Source: Atopobiaceae bacterium (lineage in GTDB: Bacteria > Actinomycetota > Coriobacteriia > Coriobacteriales > Atopobiaceae). From it: a stretch of DNA of 64,000 nucleotides. The position numbers and the translations under genes were made by a program. The notes under the pieces were generated by a model. The model worked only from the letters and a program-made list of their open reading frames with translations. It ran no database searches and was not told where the DNA came from. Shown piece by piece: positions 37,822 through 46,914 of this stretch; the stretch's first letter is position 1; every line of letters starts with the position of its first letter. The DNA lies in the NCBI GenBank assembly GCA_022482785.1, contig JAKVON010000001.1:1-64000 (forward strand), written 5' to 3'.

Positions 37822-38445
37822 ATGGGCCGCATTCAGCACAAGGAAGACGCGTTCTACGTCATGCTTCGGGAGTTCAGCGAGAGCCTCATCGGGTCTGGCG
37901 AGTCCTATGCCGCCATCATGCGCGACTACCCGGACTGCGACGAGGCCATCGCCAGGATGAAGGAGGACGAGCTCGCCTGCGACCAGAAGGTCCGCGCCCT
38001 GCTCGAGCTCTGCTCCCGCTCGTTCATCACCCCCTTCGACCGCGAGGACATCAGCGCCGCCACGCGCGGCATGGACGACGTCATCGACGGCATGGAGGGG
38101 GTCGTCTGCCGGCTGGGGCTCTTTTCCGTCAAGGAGATAAAGCCCGAGGCGATCGAGCTGGCCGACCTCACGCTCCAGGCAATCAGGGAGCTCAACGCCG
38201 TGTTCGTGCATCTTCCCGACTTCAAGCGCGACACCATGGTCATGGTCAAGGTCGTCGAGGTGAGCCGTCTCGAGGACGAGGGCGACAAGGTGTATCGCAA
38301 CGCCCTGGCATCGCTCTACCATACGAAGAAGGACCCGATCGAGGTCATCAAGTGGAACGGGCTCTTCGACAAGATGGAGCAGACCATCGACTCGTGCGAG
38401 CGCACGGCCAACGTCATCCAGGGCGTGATCGTCAAAAATGCTTAG
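37822..38445 (+). CDS. DUF47 / PhoU-like phosphate transport regulator
   Basis: 207 residues, all-helical. Typical DUF47 parts are EDAFYVMLREFSESLI, TPFDREDISAATRGMDDVIDGMEG, VSRLEDEGDKVYRNAL and LFDKMEQTIDSCERTANVIQGVIVKNA. The acidic Glu/Asp clusters (E-x3-D) bind metals in PhoU-like proteins. DUF47 proteins sit beside Pit permeases and modulate phosphate transport. GGGGAG precedes the ATG. Its stop overlaps the permease gene by 8 bp. Confidence 0.9.
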   Translation: MGRIQHKEDAFYVMLREFSESLIGSGESYAAIMRDYPDCDEAIARMKEDELACDQKVRALLELCSRSFITPFDREDISAATRGMDDVIDGMEGVVCRLGLFSVKEIKPEAIELADLTLQAIRELNAVFVHLPDFKRDTMVMVKVVEVSRLEDEGDKVYRNALASLYHTKKDPIEVIKWNGLFDKMEQTIDSCERTANVIQGVIVKNA

Positions 38446-39430
38446 CGGCCTGTTGATAGGCGTTCTCGTCGCGGCCTTCGTGTTCGAGTTCATCAACGGG
38501 TTCCACGACACCGCCAACGCCATCGCGACCACCGTCTACACGCGCGCCCTCCCTCCGCGGGTCGCCATCCTGCTCTCCGCGACCATGAACCTCATCGGCG
38601 CGCTCACCAGCGACAAGGTCGCCCAGACCGTCGCCACGGGGCTGCTCGACGTCTCCCCCGAGCTCTACGTGATCCTCGCGGCCCTCGTCGGCGCGATCGC
38701 CTGGGACCTGTTCACCTGGTGGCGCGCCATCCCGTCGAGCTCGTCCCACGCCCTCATCGGCAGCCTCATCGGCGCGACCATGGTCTATACGATGAGCACG
38801 CGCGACATCCTCTGGCAAGGCGTGCTCGACAAGGTCGTCATCCCCCTCTTCACGTCGCCTCTCGTCGGCATGCTCCTCGGCTTCCTCCTCATGAGGCTCG
38901 TGTTCACGGTCTTCGCCAACTGGACCCACCACCACGCCAATGCGCTCTTCCACAAGCTGCAGGTGGTCTCGGCCATGTTCATGGCCTACGCCCACGGGAG
39001 CAACGACGCGCAGAAGACGATGGGCATCATCACGCTCGCGCTGGTCACGAGCGGGGTCCTCGCGCACGGCTCCGACATACCCTTCTGGGTGAAGCTCTTC
39101 TGCGCCTGCACGATGGCCCTCGGGACCTCCATCGGCGGACGCCGCGTCATGAAGACCGTGGGACGTGGGGTCACCAAGCTCGAGCCCGTGAGCGGCTTCG
39201 TCTCCGAGACCTCCTCGGCCATCGCCATCACGTTCATGACCGCCATCGGGGCGCCCGTGAGCACCACGCAGGTGATCACCTGCGCCATCATGGGCACGGG
39301 CAGCGCGAGGAGGGTGGGCTCTGTCAAGTGGGGCGTCGTCAAGGACATCGCAATCGCCTGGGTGCTCACCCTGCCGGCGACCATCATCCTCGGGGCGGCC
39401 ACCGCGGCCCTCATGGGCCTCTTCCTGTGA
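38438..39430 (+). CDS. pitA: Low-affinity inorganic phosphate permease (Pit family)
   Basis: 330 residues, about ten transmembrane helices. The two inverted PHO4 signature repeats are visible: FEFINGFHDTANAIATTVYTR near the start and MAYAHGSNDAQKTMGI in the second half. It imports phosphate (often as a metal-phosphate complex) driven by the proton gradient. It overlaps the DUF47 gene by 8 bp, so the two form one unit. Confidence 0.92.
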   Translation: MLSGLLIGVLVAAFVFEFINGFHDTANAIATTVYTRALPPRVAILLSATMNLIGALTSDKVAQTVATGLLDVSPELYVILAALVGAIAWDLFTWWRAIPSSSSHALIGSLIGATMVYTMSTRDILWQGVLDKVVIPLFTSPLVGMLLGFLLMRLVFTVFANWTHHHANALFHKLQVVSAMFMAYAHGSNDAQKTMGIITLALVTSGVLAHGSDIPFWVKLFCACTMALGTSIGGRRVMKTVGRGVTKLEPVSGFVSETSSAIAITFMTAIGAPVSTTQVITCAIMGTGSARRVGSVKWGVVKDIAIAWVLTLPATIILGAATAALMGLFL

Positions 39431-39451
39431 CGGCCGCGTCCCGGCCTGGCC

Positions 39452-39928
39452 TCACTCGCCGTGCGTGGCCTCGCGCTTCCGCTTGAGGTAGCGCGCCTTG
39501 GCCTCCGCATAGGCGACGCGCTCCTCGTCGGTCTGCGGGACGAGCATGGGGACGCCGCAGGGACGCCCGTCGTCGTCCAGCGCCACGAGCGTCATGCGGG
39601 CCGTGTTGATGAGCCTCCGGCTCCCGTCGAGCGCCTCCACGTACGAGTCGACGACGACCTCCATCGACGAGTGGCCTGCGAAGATCATCTTCCCCTCGAG
39701 CACCACCATGTCGTTGGCGTAGGCCGGGGCCTTGAACTCGAGCTCGTCGACGAGCGCCGTCGTGACGTTGCGGCAGCTGTGCCTCCTGGCCACGGCGGCC
39801 CCGCAGAGGTCGATCCATTCCATGAGCTGCCCGCCGAAGAGCCTGTGGCTCCCGTTGAGGTCGCCTTGGACGAGTATCTCGACGTGCTCGACGCGGGATT
39901 GCCCCGGCGTCTTCGATCCGAGTTCCAT
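39452..39928 (-). CDS. Acyl-CoA thioesterase, hotdog fold (YciA-like)
   Basis: 158 residues. The hotdog-fold signature is HRLFGGQLMEWIDLCGAAVARRHS, with the catalytic Asp in the following helix, and the strand VVLEGKMIFAGHSSMEVVV. It hydrolyses acyl-CoA esters to free acid and CoA. GGGGAGA lies upstream of the ATG. It is convergent with pitA, 21 bp apart, and near two CoA ligases, so it may release aryl- or acyl-CoA products. Confidence 0.85.
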   Translation of the reverse strand: MELGSKTPGQSRVEHVEILVQGDLNGSHRLFGGQLMEWIDLCGAAVARRHSCRNVTTALVDELEFKAPAYANDMVVLEGKMIFAGHSSMEVVVDSYVEALDGSRRLINTARMTLVALDDDGRPCGVPMLVPQTDEERVAYAEAKARYLKRKREATHGE

Positions 39929-40071
39929 CGATGTCTCCCCTCCTGCCGCCGCTGCCGTTCGCGGCAGAGCGGCGTCATGGTCGAGCAGGCCCTCATTTTA
40001 AGCTAGGATTGGTTTTGTTTCTTTGTCCCTTTCGCGTCGGGCATGCCCCATCGGCTGAACGGAGAAATCGC

Positions 40072-42147
40072 ATGTGGCTTGAGTTCGCCATGGTCGTCGC
40101 CACCTTCATGCTCGTGCTCATGGTTCCAGGCTATCTCCTCCTCCGTGCCTTTGGCTTCCCAAGGGCCTGGGCGGCCTGCTCCGCCCCTCTACTCAGCACG
40201 AGCCTCCTCTGCATCCTAGGGCAGCTGCTTGCCTGGGCTCATGTCGAGGCCAGCCCGCTCCTGGTGCTCGGCCCGGCCACGGCGCTGCCGCTCGTGGCGA
40301 TGCTCGCGGGCAGGGGCCGGGTCAGGAACGCCAAGCTGCCCGACATTCCCTGGTGGCTGCCGCTCGTCTACGTTGCCGTCGGTGCGTTCGCGGGCCTCAA
40401 CCTGTTCCTCATGCACCTCCCCTCTCTCGACTCGCTCTTTCAGGCCTATGACGCCACCCAGCATCTCAACGAGATCCAGGCCATGGTCGACTCCGGACGC
40501 TACTCGTCGCTCGGGGTCAGCACGTACCTCTCGGCCGCCGACCAGGCCATCGATCCCACGCCAGGCGCAGGGTTCTATCCCTCGGCATGGCATATAATCT
40601 GTGCCATCGTGGTCAGGCTCACGGGCGCCGGAGTGCCGATTGCGATCAATGCCTCCGAATACGTCTTCGCGGCCGTCGCGTTCCCCCTCGCCATGGTCCC
40701 CTTTCTCGCCATGGTCTTCGGAAAGGTGCGTCGGCCTCTCGTGTTCGGAGCGGTCGTCTGCGTCTCATTCGTGATGTTTCCCTGGGCGCTCCTTATCTTC
40801 GGTCCCACCTATCCCAACATGGCGGGGTTCTGCGTCCTGCCTTCGGCGCTTGGGATCTTCATGTGCCTCGCGAGCCCCGAGCCGTCGAAAGAGGAGTGGG
40901 CGCGCACGCTGGCGGCCTTCGTCTTCTCTCTCGTTGGCCTTGCGCTCCTGCATCCCAACACGCTCTTCTCTGCGGCCGTGATCCTCATCCCCTTCTGCGC
41001 GTCGCGACTTCTTCGGTGGTCGGAGGAGAAGCACGGCATCCGTTCGCCGAGGGCCATCGCGGACGTGGCGATCTTCTTGGTCGCCTGCGCCGGGCTCTGG
41101 TATGCCTGCTACCGCCTTCCCTTCTTCGCTGGAATCGTCGACCACACCTGGCCGCAATACGCTCGTCCCTTCCAGGAGTTCGTCAACATCCTTGGTCTCG
41201 TCTATGCGTTTCATCTCTTCAACGAATTCATGGTGCAGGCCGTGCTCGGCCTGCTGGTCGTCGTTGGCATCGTCCGTGCCCTCAACTCCGAGGAGCATCG
41301 CTGGCTCCCCTTCTCGTACCTGCTCATCTGCGTGATTATCATGATTAACGCAACCAGCGACGAGACTCTCAAGCACGTGCTCGCGGGCTTCTGGTACACG
41401 GACGTCATGCGACTCTCGGCCGTCGCCTGCATCGCAGCGATTCCCCTCGCGGCCTTCGGCTTCGATTGGGTCTACGAGAACTCCGTGCGCGCCGTGAGGC
41501 GCTACAACGGCGACGCGCGGGAGACCCACTCGCGCGCCATCGCAGCCGTGCTGGTGGCAGGGTTCGTCGTGATCAACTTCATGCCAAGCTTCGACCTATC
41601 CGGACTGCACCAGAAGTCCATCACGGCCGCCGAGGCGGCCGCCGGCCAGAAGCAGGAACGCTCCGTCCGCACCACTTTCGGCGATTACCGCGAGTACGTG
41701 ACGGAGACCTATTCCTATGCGGTCCCCCTGAGCCAGCAGGAGGTCGCCTTCCTCAAGGCCGTGCGCGACGAGGTCGGCAACGGCTCCGTCGTAGTCAACG
41801 ACCCCATGGACGGAAGCTTCCTGGGTTACGGCATCACGGGCGTGCGCTGCTACTACCGCAATTTCGTCGGAGTCGGAGATGACAACGAAACCGCGCAGAG
41901 CGTCCTGATTCGCCAGCATCTGAACGAGATCTCCTCGAATGACGAGGTGCGTCAGGCGGTCTCTTCCATTGGCGCGCAGTATGTCATGATACTGAACGAG
42001 CAGGACTCGGAGGGGTCCTTCATAAACCTGCGGAAGGATTACCATCCGGAGTACTTCTCGGGCATCTCCTCCATCACCGACGACACCCCCGGCTTCGAGG
42101 TCGTCCTCCAGGACGGCCCGCTGCGCCTCTACCGCATCACGGGATAG
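40072..42147 (+). CDS. Large multi-pass membrane protein (DUF6541-like)
   Basis: 691 residues. About 13 hydrophobic helices occupy residues 5-510, with conserved-looking loops (YDATQHLNEIQAMVDSGRYSS and PGAGFYPSAWHII) that resemble the first extracellular loop of GT-C glycosyltransferases. The C-terminal 170 residues are a soluble extracytoplasmic domain. DUF6541 proteins are common in actinobacterial and coriobacterial glycan loci and are likely lipid-linked-sugar transferases or polymerase-like proteins. GGAGAAATCGC leads the ATG. It starts the surface-glycan region, 143 bp from the divergent thioesterase. Confidence 0.7.
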   Translation: MWLEFAMVVATFMLVLMVPGYLLLRAFGFPRAWAACSAPLLSTSLLCILGQLLAWAHVEASPLLVLGPATALPLVAMLAGRGRVRNAKLPDIPWWLPLVYVAVGAFAGLNLFLMHLPSLDSLFQAYDATQHLNEIQAMVDSGRYSSLGVSTYLSAADQAIDPTPGAGFYPSAWHIICAIVVRLTGAGVPIAINASEYVFAAVAFPLAMVPFLAMVFGKVRRPLVFGAVVCVSFVMFPWALLIFGPTYPNMAGFCVLPSALGIFMCLASPEPSKEEWARTLAAFVFSLVGLALLHPNTLFSAAVILIPFCASRLLRWSEEKHGIRSPRAIADVAIFLVACAGLWYACYRLPFFAGIVDHTWPQYARPFQEFVNILGLVYAFHLFNEFMVQAVLGLLVVVGIVRALNSEEHRWLPFSYLLICVIIMINATSDETLKHVLAGFWYTDVMRLSAVACIAAIPLAAFGFDWVYENSVRAVRRYNGDARETHSRAIAAVLVAGFVVINFMPSFDLSGLHQKSITAAEAAAGQKQERSVRTTFGDYREYVTETYSYAVPLSQQEVAFLKAVRDEVGNGSVVVNDPMDGSFLGYGITGVRCYYRNFVGVGDDNETAQSVLIRQHLNEISSNDEVRQAVSSIGAQYVMILNEQDSEGSFINLRKDYHPEYFSGISSITDDTPGFEVVLQDGPLRLYRITG

Positions 42148-42222
42148 GCTGGTCGAAAGGGCCACCACCGAGTCCGTGGTAGACTTGGAGAGGTCATTCA
42201 ACAAGACGAAAGAGTCGCGTGC

Positions 42223-42906
42223 ATGAGAGTCCTCGCACTTATCCCCGCCTATAACGAAGAGGCATGCCTCGAAGACACGGTCATGGCCCTTCGCGACGCC
42301 TGTCCCGACATCGGCTACCTCGTCGTGAACGACGGCTCTTCCGACGGCACGAGGGCGATTCTCGACTCGCTGCGCCTCAGCCACGTCGACCTCCCCATCA
42401 ACACGGGTCTCACCTCCGCCTTCCGCACCGGGATGAAATACGCCGAGCGCCATGGCTACGACGCGGTGGTCCAGTTCGACGCGGACGGCCAGCACCTGCC
42501 CGAGTACATCGGCACGATGGCGGAGGTGATGGAGCGGCAGAACGCCGACATCGTCATAGCCTCCCGCTACCTCGACGGCTCGGAGAGGCCGACGGGCGCC
42601 CGAGGGGCAGGCTCACGCCTCATCTCGAGGCTCATCAAGGCCACGACGGGAACCACCATCACGGATCCAACCTCGGGGATGCGCATGTTCGACAGGCGCA
42701 TGATCTCCTACTTCGCGGGCGGGTTCGACACCGCCCCGGAGCCCGACACGATCGCGCTCGCGGCCCGGAAGGGCTACCGCGTCATCGAGGTCCCGGCCAA
42801 GATGCAGGAGCGACAGGGCGGAGAGAGCTATCTCAAGCTCGTCAACGTCATCAAGTACATGACGCGCACATGCCTGTCCATCCTGCTGTTCCAGTGGCTG
42901 AGATAG
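42223..42906 (+). CDS. Glycosyltransferase family 2 (dolichyl-phosphate-sugar synthase type)
   Basis: 227 residues. GT-A fold with the nucleotide-sugar region VLALIPAYNEEACLEDTV, VVNDGSSDG, and the metal site DADGQHLPEYI; later ITDPTSGMRMFDR is typical of polyprenol-phosphate sugar transferases. It probably loads a sugar onto undecaprenyl phosphate for a GT-C enzyme such as the neighbouring membrane protein. It is followed 9 bp later by a DUF2304 gene, a common pairing. Confidence 0.88.
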   Translation: MRVLALIPAYNEEACLEDTVMALRDACPDIGYLVVNDGSSDGTRAILDSLRLSHVDLPINTGLTSAFRTGMKYAERHGYDAVVQFDADGQHLPEYIGTMAEVMERQNADIVIASRYLDGSERPTGARGAGSRLISRLIKATTGTTITDPTSGMRMFDRRMISYFAGGFDTAPEPDTIALAARKGYRVIEVPAKMQERQGGESYLKLVNVIKYMTRTCLSILLFQWLR

Positions 42907-42915
42907 GAGTCTCGG

Positions 42916-43272
42916 ATGCCCTTCACGCTGCGCATACTTCTGCTCGTCGGAGCCTCCGTCGCCCTCTACATCATCGCCAAGAAGGTCCGCCATTCGAAGA
43001 TCCAGATGGAGGACTCCATCTACTGGCTCGTCCTCGCCGCCGTCCTCGTCATCAACGCGATCTTTCCCGGCATCGCCATGTGGTTCTCGAGCGTGCTCGG
43101 CTTCATCTCGGCCAGCAACTTCGTCTTCCTCGTGGTGATCGCGTTGCTCCTCATCAAGGAGTTCAACAACTCCGCTGACATCTCGCTCCTCAAGCACAAG
43201 GTCGACGAGCTGGCGCAGGAGGATGCCCTGGCCCACTGCCAGGACGGCTCAGAGAAGGCCGAAAAGGAATAG
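42916..43272 (+). CDS. DUF2304 membrane protein
   Basis: 118 residues with three hydrophobic helices (LRILLLVGASVALYIIAKKV; DSIYWLVLAAVLVINAIFPG; NFVFLVVIALLLIKEF) and an acidic cytoplasmic tail. DUF2304 proteins accompany GT2 enzymes in polysaccharide loci; a flippase-like or scaffolding role is suspected but unproven. AGGAG precedes the ATG. The C-terminus overlaps the convergent GT2 gene by 24 bp. Confidence 0.8.
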   Translation: MPFTLRILLLVGASVALYIIAKKVRHSKIQMEDSIYWLVLAAVLVINAIFPGIAMWFSSVLGFISASNFVFLVVIALLLIKEFNNSADISLLKHKVDELAQEDALAHCQDGSEKAEKE

Positions 43273-44154
43273 GAGCCTGAGGGCGACCTCCCCGCCGACC
43301 GTCTGTCGCAGGCGGACAGGCGCGAAGACCTTGCCGAGGCGACCCCCGCGCAGGAAGCGCTCGAGAAGCTCCCTGTCCCCTGGTGCCATCTCCTTCGCAT
43401 AGAGCTCGTGCAAGCGCTCGAGCTGCGCCGTCACGCACGCGAGCTGACCCTTCCCGAAAAAGGTCCGGATGCGATACCGGAGCAGCCTCATGCCGCCCGA
43501 GCCCGTTGGGCTGGCATTCGAGCCGGTCCGCCGGTATTCGAGGGAGGCGAAGTCGTCATAGGTGAGCTCGCCGAGAGCCGAGGCGACGAGCCCGAGCCAC
43601 CAGTCATGCGTGTAGACGCCCTCCCTGCCGGCAGCGACGACGAGGTCGGCCAGGGTGCGGTTGATGACCGTGGTGTTGCCGGAGACCATGTTGTCATAGA
43701 GCATGGTGGGAAAGGCCACGCCGATGCGGTTGTGATGCGAGCGGCCGACGCGCGCCATGCCCTCGTCGCAGAAGTAGTACTCGCTGCAGTAGAGCTGCGG
43801 AATCGAGCCATCCTTCCCCTCGAGGAGTCCCACCGCGCGGCTGAGCTTGTCGGGATGCCAGACATCGTCCTGGTCGCACAGCGAGATGTAGTCGAAATCG
43901 CGCGGGACCGCCGCGACGAGGTCGAGGAACGACGAGACGACCCCCTCGTTGCGTCCGCGGATGAGGACGACGTCCCCTCGCCGCTCGTAGCCCTCGAGAA
44001 GGTCGACCGTGCCGTCGGACGAACCGTCGTCACGCACGAAGACGGTGATGCCCGGGGCGTCTTGCGCGAGCACGCTGTCGAGCTGCTGCGCGAGGCAGGC
44101 CTCGCCGTTGTAGGTCGACATGACGACTGCTATGCGTGGCGCGCGTGGGCCCAT
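43249..44154 (-). CDS. Glycosyltransferase family 2 (rhamnosyltransferase-like)
   Basis: 301 residues. N-terminal GT-A domain with IAVVMSTYNGEACLAQQLDSVL, VRDDGSSDGT, and the hallmark CDQDDVWHPDKL, typical of dTDP-rhamnosyltransferase-type GT2 enzymes acting in O-antigen and rhamnan synthesis. The C-terminus is basic and amphipathic, suggesting membrane contact. ATG at 44154 with GGGAAG; an upstream in-frame ATG exists. Divergent from the next GT2. Confidence 0.85.
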   Translation of the reverse strand: MGPRAPRIAVVMSTYNGEACLAQQLDSVLAQDAPGITVFVRDDGSSDGTVDLLEGYERRGDVVLIRGRNEGVVSSFLDLVAAVPRDFDYISLCDQDDVWHPDKLSRAVGLLEGKDGSIPQLYCSEYYFCDEGMARVGRSHHNRIGVAFPTMLYDNMVSGNTTVINRTLADLVVAAGREGVYTHDWWLGLVASALGELTYDDFASLEYRRTGSNASPTGSGGMRLLRYRIRTFFGKGQLACVTAQLERLHELYAKEMAPGDRELLERFLRGGRLGKVFAPVRLRQTVGGEVALRLLFLFGLL

Positions 44155-44241
44155 CTGCTTCCCATCGGACGGTTCGAACGGTACGAGGACAGATGCTAGT
44201 ATAGATGGCATCGAGCAAGCCATGCCAGGAGGAGCGGGCCC

Positions 44242-45312
44242 ATGGAACCCACGGCGTACGCCAAGAGGATGAGCATCGTCGTACCTTGCTACAAGACGGA
44301 ACGTTACCTGCCGGCCTGCCTCGACTCGCTCATGGCTCAGACGCTCGAGGACATCGAGGTCATCTGCGTCAACGACGGCTCGCCCGATGGGTGCCTCGAC
44401 ATCATGAGGTCCTACGAGAGCCGATACGCCGACAGGATCGTGGTCGTGGACAGGGAGAACGGCGGGCTCATGAACGCCCGCTGGAGCGGCATAGACGTCG
44501 CGCGGGGCACCTACGTGGGATTCGTCGACAGCGACGACCACGTGGAGAGGACCTTCGCCGAGAAGCTCTACTACGCGATCAACTCCTCGAACGCCTCGAT
44601 GGCCACATGCGGCTTCAGGCGCGTCGACCTCGACACGGGTCGCGAGCTCTCGCGCGAGATGTGCGTCGCCCGAACCCCCTTCCTGATCGAAGACGACCCA
44701 GGGAGGATCATCGAGGTGAACCCCGCCGTCTGGAACAAGGTCTATCGCATGGAGACCATCCGCGCCATGCATCGGCCCTCGCAGGCCCCCGCGATCCTCG
44801 AGGACCTCGTCACCGACCTGCTCTACTACCTCGCGGCGGAGAGGTCGGGAAAGACGAGGCCCTACGTCTTCGTGCCGCGGCCCCTCGTGAACTACATGGT
44901 CCGGCCCGATTCGATGATCAACACGATCGAAGCCGACCAGATCGAGAGCATACGACGCACGCTCGTCGAGGTACGTGCCCTCTATGTCGAGGAGGGAGCG
45001 AGCCGCCACCTCCTCGAGGCGCTCGACACCCTGGCCTTCGTCCATCTCGGCATCTCGATGAGCTTCAGGCTCTCCTACGACGGGAACGTCGACCTGGCCT
45101 CCACGATGGACGAGACGACAGGCTTTCTGGACGAGAGCTTCCCCCTCTGGAGGACCTCGCCCTACGTCGAGGCGGGCTACGCGATGCGCCACGGCACGTC
45201 ATATCGCCGCATCCATGTCGCATGCCTGGCATGGAAGGCGCATCTCATGCCTGCCTTGCTCTCGGGATATCGCCTCGCCATCGAGAGGACGGGCAGGGAC
45301 ATCAAGTGGTGA
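44242..45312 (+). CDS. Glycosyltransferase family 2
   Basis: 356 residues. GT-A domain: MSIVVPCYKTERYLPACLDSLM, CVNDGSPDG, then FVDSDDHVERTF with the metal-binding DxD. The C-terminal half is helical, as in capsular GT2 enzymes of the WfgS/EpsJ type. It transfers a sugar from a nucleotide donor to the lipid-linked repeat unit on the cytoplasmic side. AGGAGGAG precedes the ATG strongly. It is convergent with the flippase gene. Confidence 0.87.
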   Translation: MEPTAYAKRMSIVVPCYKTERYLPACLDSLMAQTLEDIEVICVNDGSPDGCLDIMRSYESRYADRIVVVDRENGGLMNARWSGIDVARGTYVGFVDSDDHVERTFAEKLYYAINSSNASMATCGFRRVDLDTGRELSREMCVARTPFLIEDDPGRIIEVNPAVWNKVYRMETIRAMHRPSQAPAILEDLVTDLLYYLAAERSGKTRPYVFVPRPLVNYMVRPDSMINTIEADQIESIRRTLVEVRALYVEEGASRHLLEALDTLAFVHLGISMSFRLSYDGNVDLASTMDETTGFLDESFPLWRTSPYVEAGYAMRHGTSYRRIHVACLAWKAHLMPALLSGYRLAIERTGRDIKW

Positions 45313-45331
45313 CGGGGACGGAGGCGGGGCG

Positions 45332-46801
45332 TCACCGGGCGGAAGACGCCCTCCTCTGTCTCATCTCCCGCATGGTCGAGACGATGTAGTCGTATTCCTC
45401 GAGATGGAGCAGCCTCGCCAGCACCGCGAAGATTCCGTAGACAAGGACCACCTGGACGACGATCGCCAGGACGAGCGGAAGGCCGAGCATGCCCACTGGC
45501 CAGGCGGCGGCTCCCGCCAAGGCGGAGAGGCCGTACGCCGGGCAGATGTCCCTGATCTGTTCGAGATACGAATAGCCTATCACCCGCTTGTTGGGCGCAG
45601 CGTTGATAAACGTCGCGATGATCGTGTTGATGACATAGCCGCAGATGATCGCCGTGAGGCTCCTCATGACGAATGCCGAGACAAAAAGGATCGCGAGGCC
45701 GACGACCTTCTTCTCGACCTCGAGCCTCAGGAACAGGTCGCTCCTTCCCATGCCGTTCAGCACCTGGAGGTTCGTGGTGTGGACGGGAAGCATCGCGTAG
45801 ATGAAGCAATAGGCCTGCAGGAAGGGAACGCACGGCAGCCACTTCTCTCCGAGAAGGAGCACGACGATGGGATTCGCCGCGACGGCGAAAGCCGTCATGG
45901 ACGGCACGATGAGAAACGTGCTCGTCTTGAGTCCACGACGGGCCAGTCTCTTGACGCGCGCCGAGTCATCCTGGATATGCGAGACGGCAGAGAGCATGAC
46001 GGGCTGGATGGCACCGTCCAGCATCGTGCCCAGAGCGAGGGGATACTTCTTGCCTTGTGAGACATATCCGAGGTCCGTGCTGGTAAAGAGCTTCCCTATG
46101 ACGAGGTCGGAAAGGCTCTGGTACCCCTGGTCGAGCAGGCCTGATGCCAGGAGCTTCCACCCGAACCCGAAGAGGCGCTCCGCCCTGTCCCTGTCGAAGA
46201 CGGCCCGCGGCTTCCAGGGAATCTGCAAGGCAAGCACCAGGCACTTGCTGAGCTGGAACAGAAGCTGCTGCACGACGAGGGCCCATATGCCCCCACCGGC
46301 GACGGCGACCGCGATGCCGCCCACGCCAGAGACGGCACTCGCCGTCACGGTCGCGCGAAACGTCTTCTTGAACTCGAGATTACGGGCGACGATCGCCTCC
46401 TGGATGGAATTGAACGAGTTGATGATGAGCACGAGGACGAGCACCCTGAGGGGGGCGACGAGCGTCGGCATCGAATAGAAGGCGGCGACCAGGGGAGCAC
46501 AGAAAAACACGGCGGCATAGAGCACGAGCGAGATCGCCAGACTCATCCAGAAAACCGTGGAGTAGTCTCTCTCGCTCGCATCGGGAGCCTGAATGATGGC
46601 GGTGTTCAGACCGGATTGGACGAGGACGTTGCCGATGTTGACGAAGACCAGCATGATTGCCAGCACGCCGAATTCCGCCGGGGCGAGGAGGCGAGCCATC
46701 ACGATCTGGACGACAAGCGTGATGAGCGAGGTACCGCCCTGCTCGAAGAGCTTCCAGAAAAGAGATTTAATCGTGCTTGTCTTCAGGTCCCCAGTTGGCA
46801 C
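45332..46801 (-). CDS. Wzx-type polysaccharide flippase (MOP family)
   Basis: 489 residues, about 14 hydrophobic helices. The start SLFWKLFEQGGTSLITLVVQIVMARLLAPAEFG and LVQSGLNTAIIQ are typical of the WzxC / lipopolysaccharide translocase branch. It flips the lipid-linked repeat unit across the membrane. A GTG start with GGAGG five bases upstream. It is divergent from the YfhO-type gene over about 113 bp that must hold both promoters. Confidence 0.9.
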   Translation of the reverse strand: MPTGDLKTSTIKSLFWKLFEQGGTSLITLVVQIVMARLLAPAEFGVLAIMLVFVNIGNVLVQSGLNTAIIQAPDASERDYSTVFWMSLAISLVLYAAVFFCAPLVAAFYSMPTLVAPLRVLVLVLIINSFNSIQEAIVARNLEFKKTFRATVTASAVSGVGGIAVAVAGGGIWALVVQQLLFQLSKCLVLALQIPWKPRAVFDRDRAERLFGFGWKLLASGLLDQGYQSLSDLVIGKLFTSTDLGYVSQGKKYPLALGTMLDGAIQPVMLSAVSHIQDDSARVKRLARRGLKTSTFLIVPSMTAFAVAANPIVVLLLGEKWLPCVPFLQAYCFIYAMLPVHTTNLQVLNGMGRSDLFLRLEVEKKVVGLAILFVSAFVMRSLTAIICGYVINTIIATFINAAPNKRVIGYSYLEQIRDICPAYGLSALAGAAAWPVGMLGLPLVLAIVVQVVLVYGIFAVLARLLHLEEYDYIVSTMREMRQRRASSAR

Positions 46802-46914
46802 GCAGTCCTCCGATACGAGCTAGAACCCGGACGGGCGAAGCCGTCAATCACATACACTGTAATGGTACGTGCCTGATTCTTTCGCAAGCATCTCGCTCAA
46901 CGCATAGGAGAACC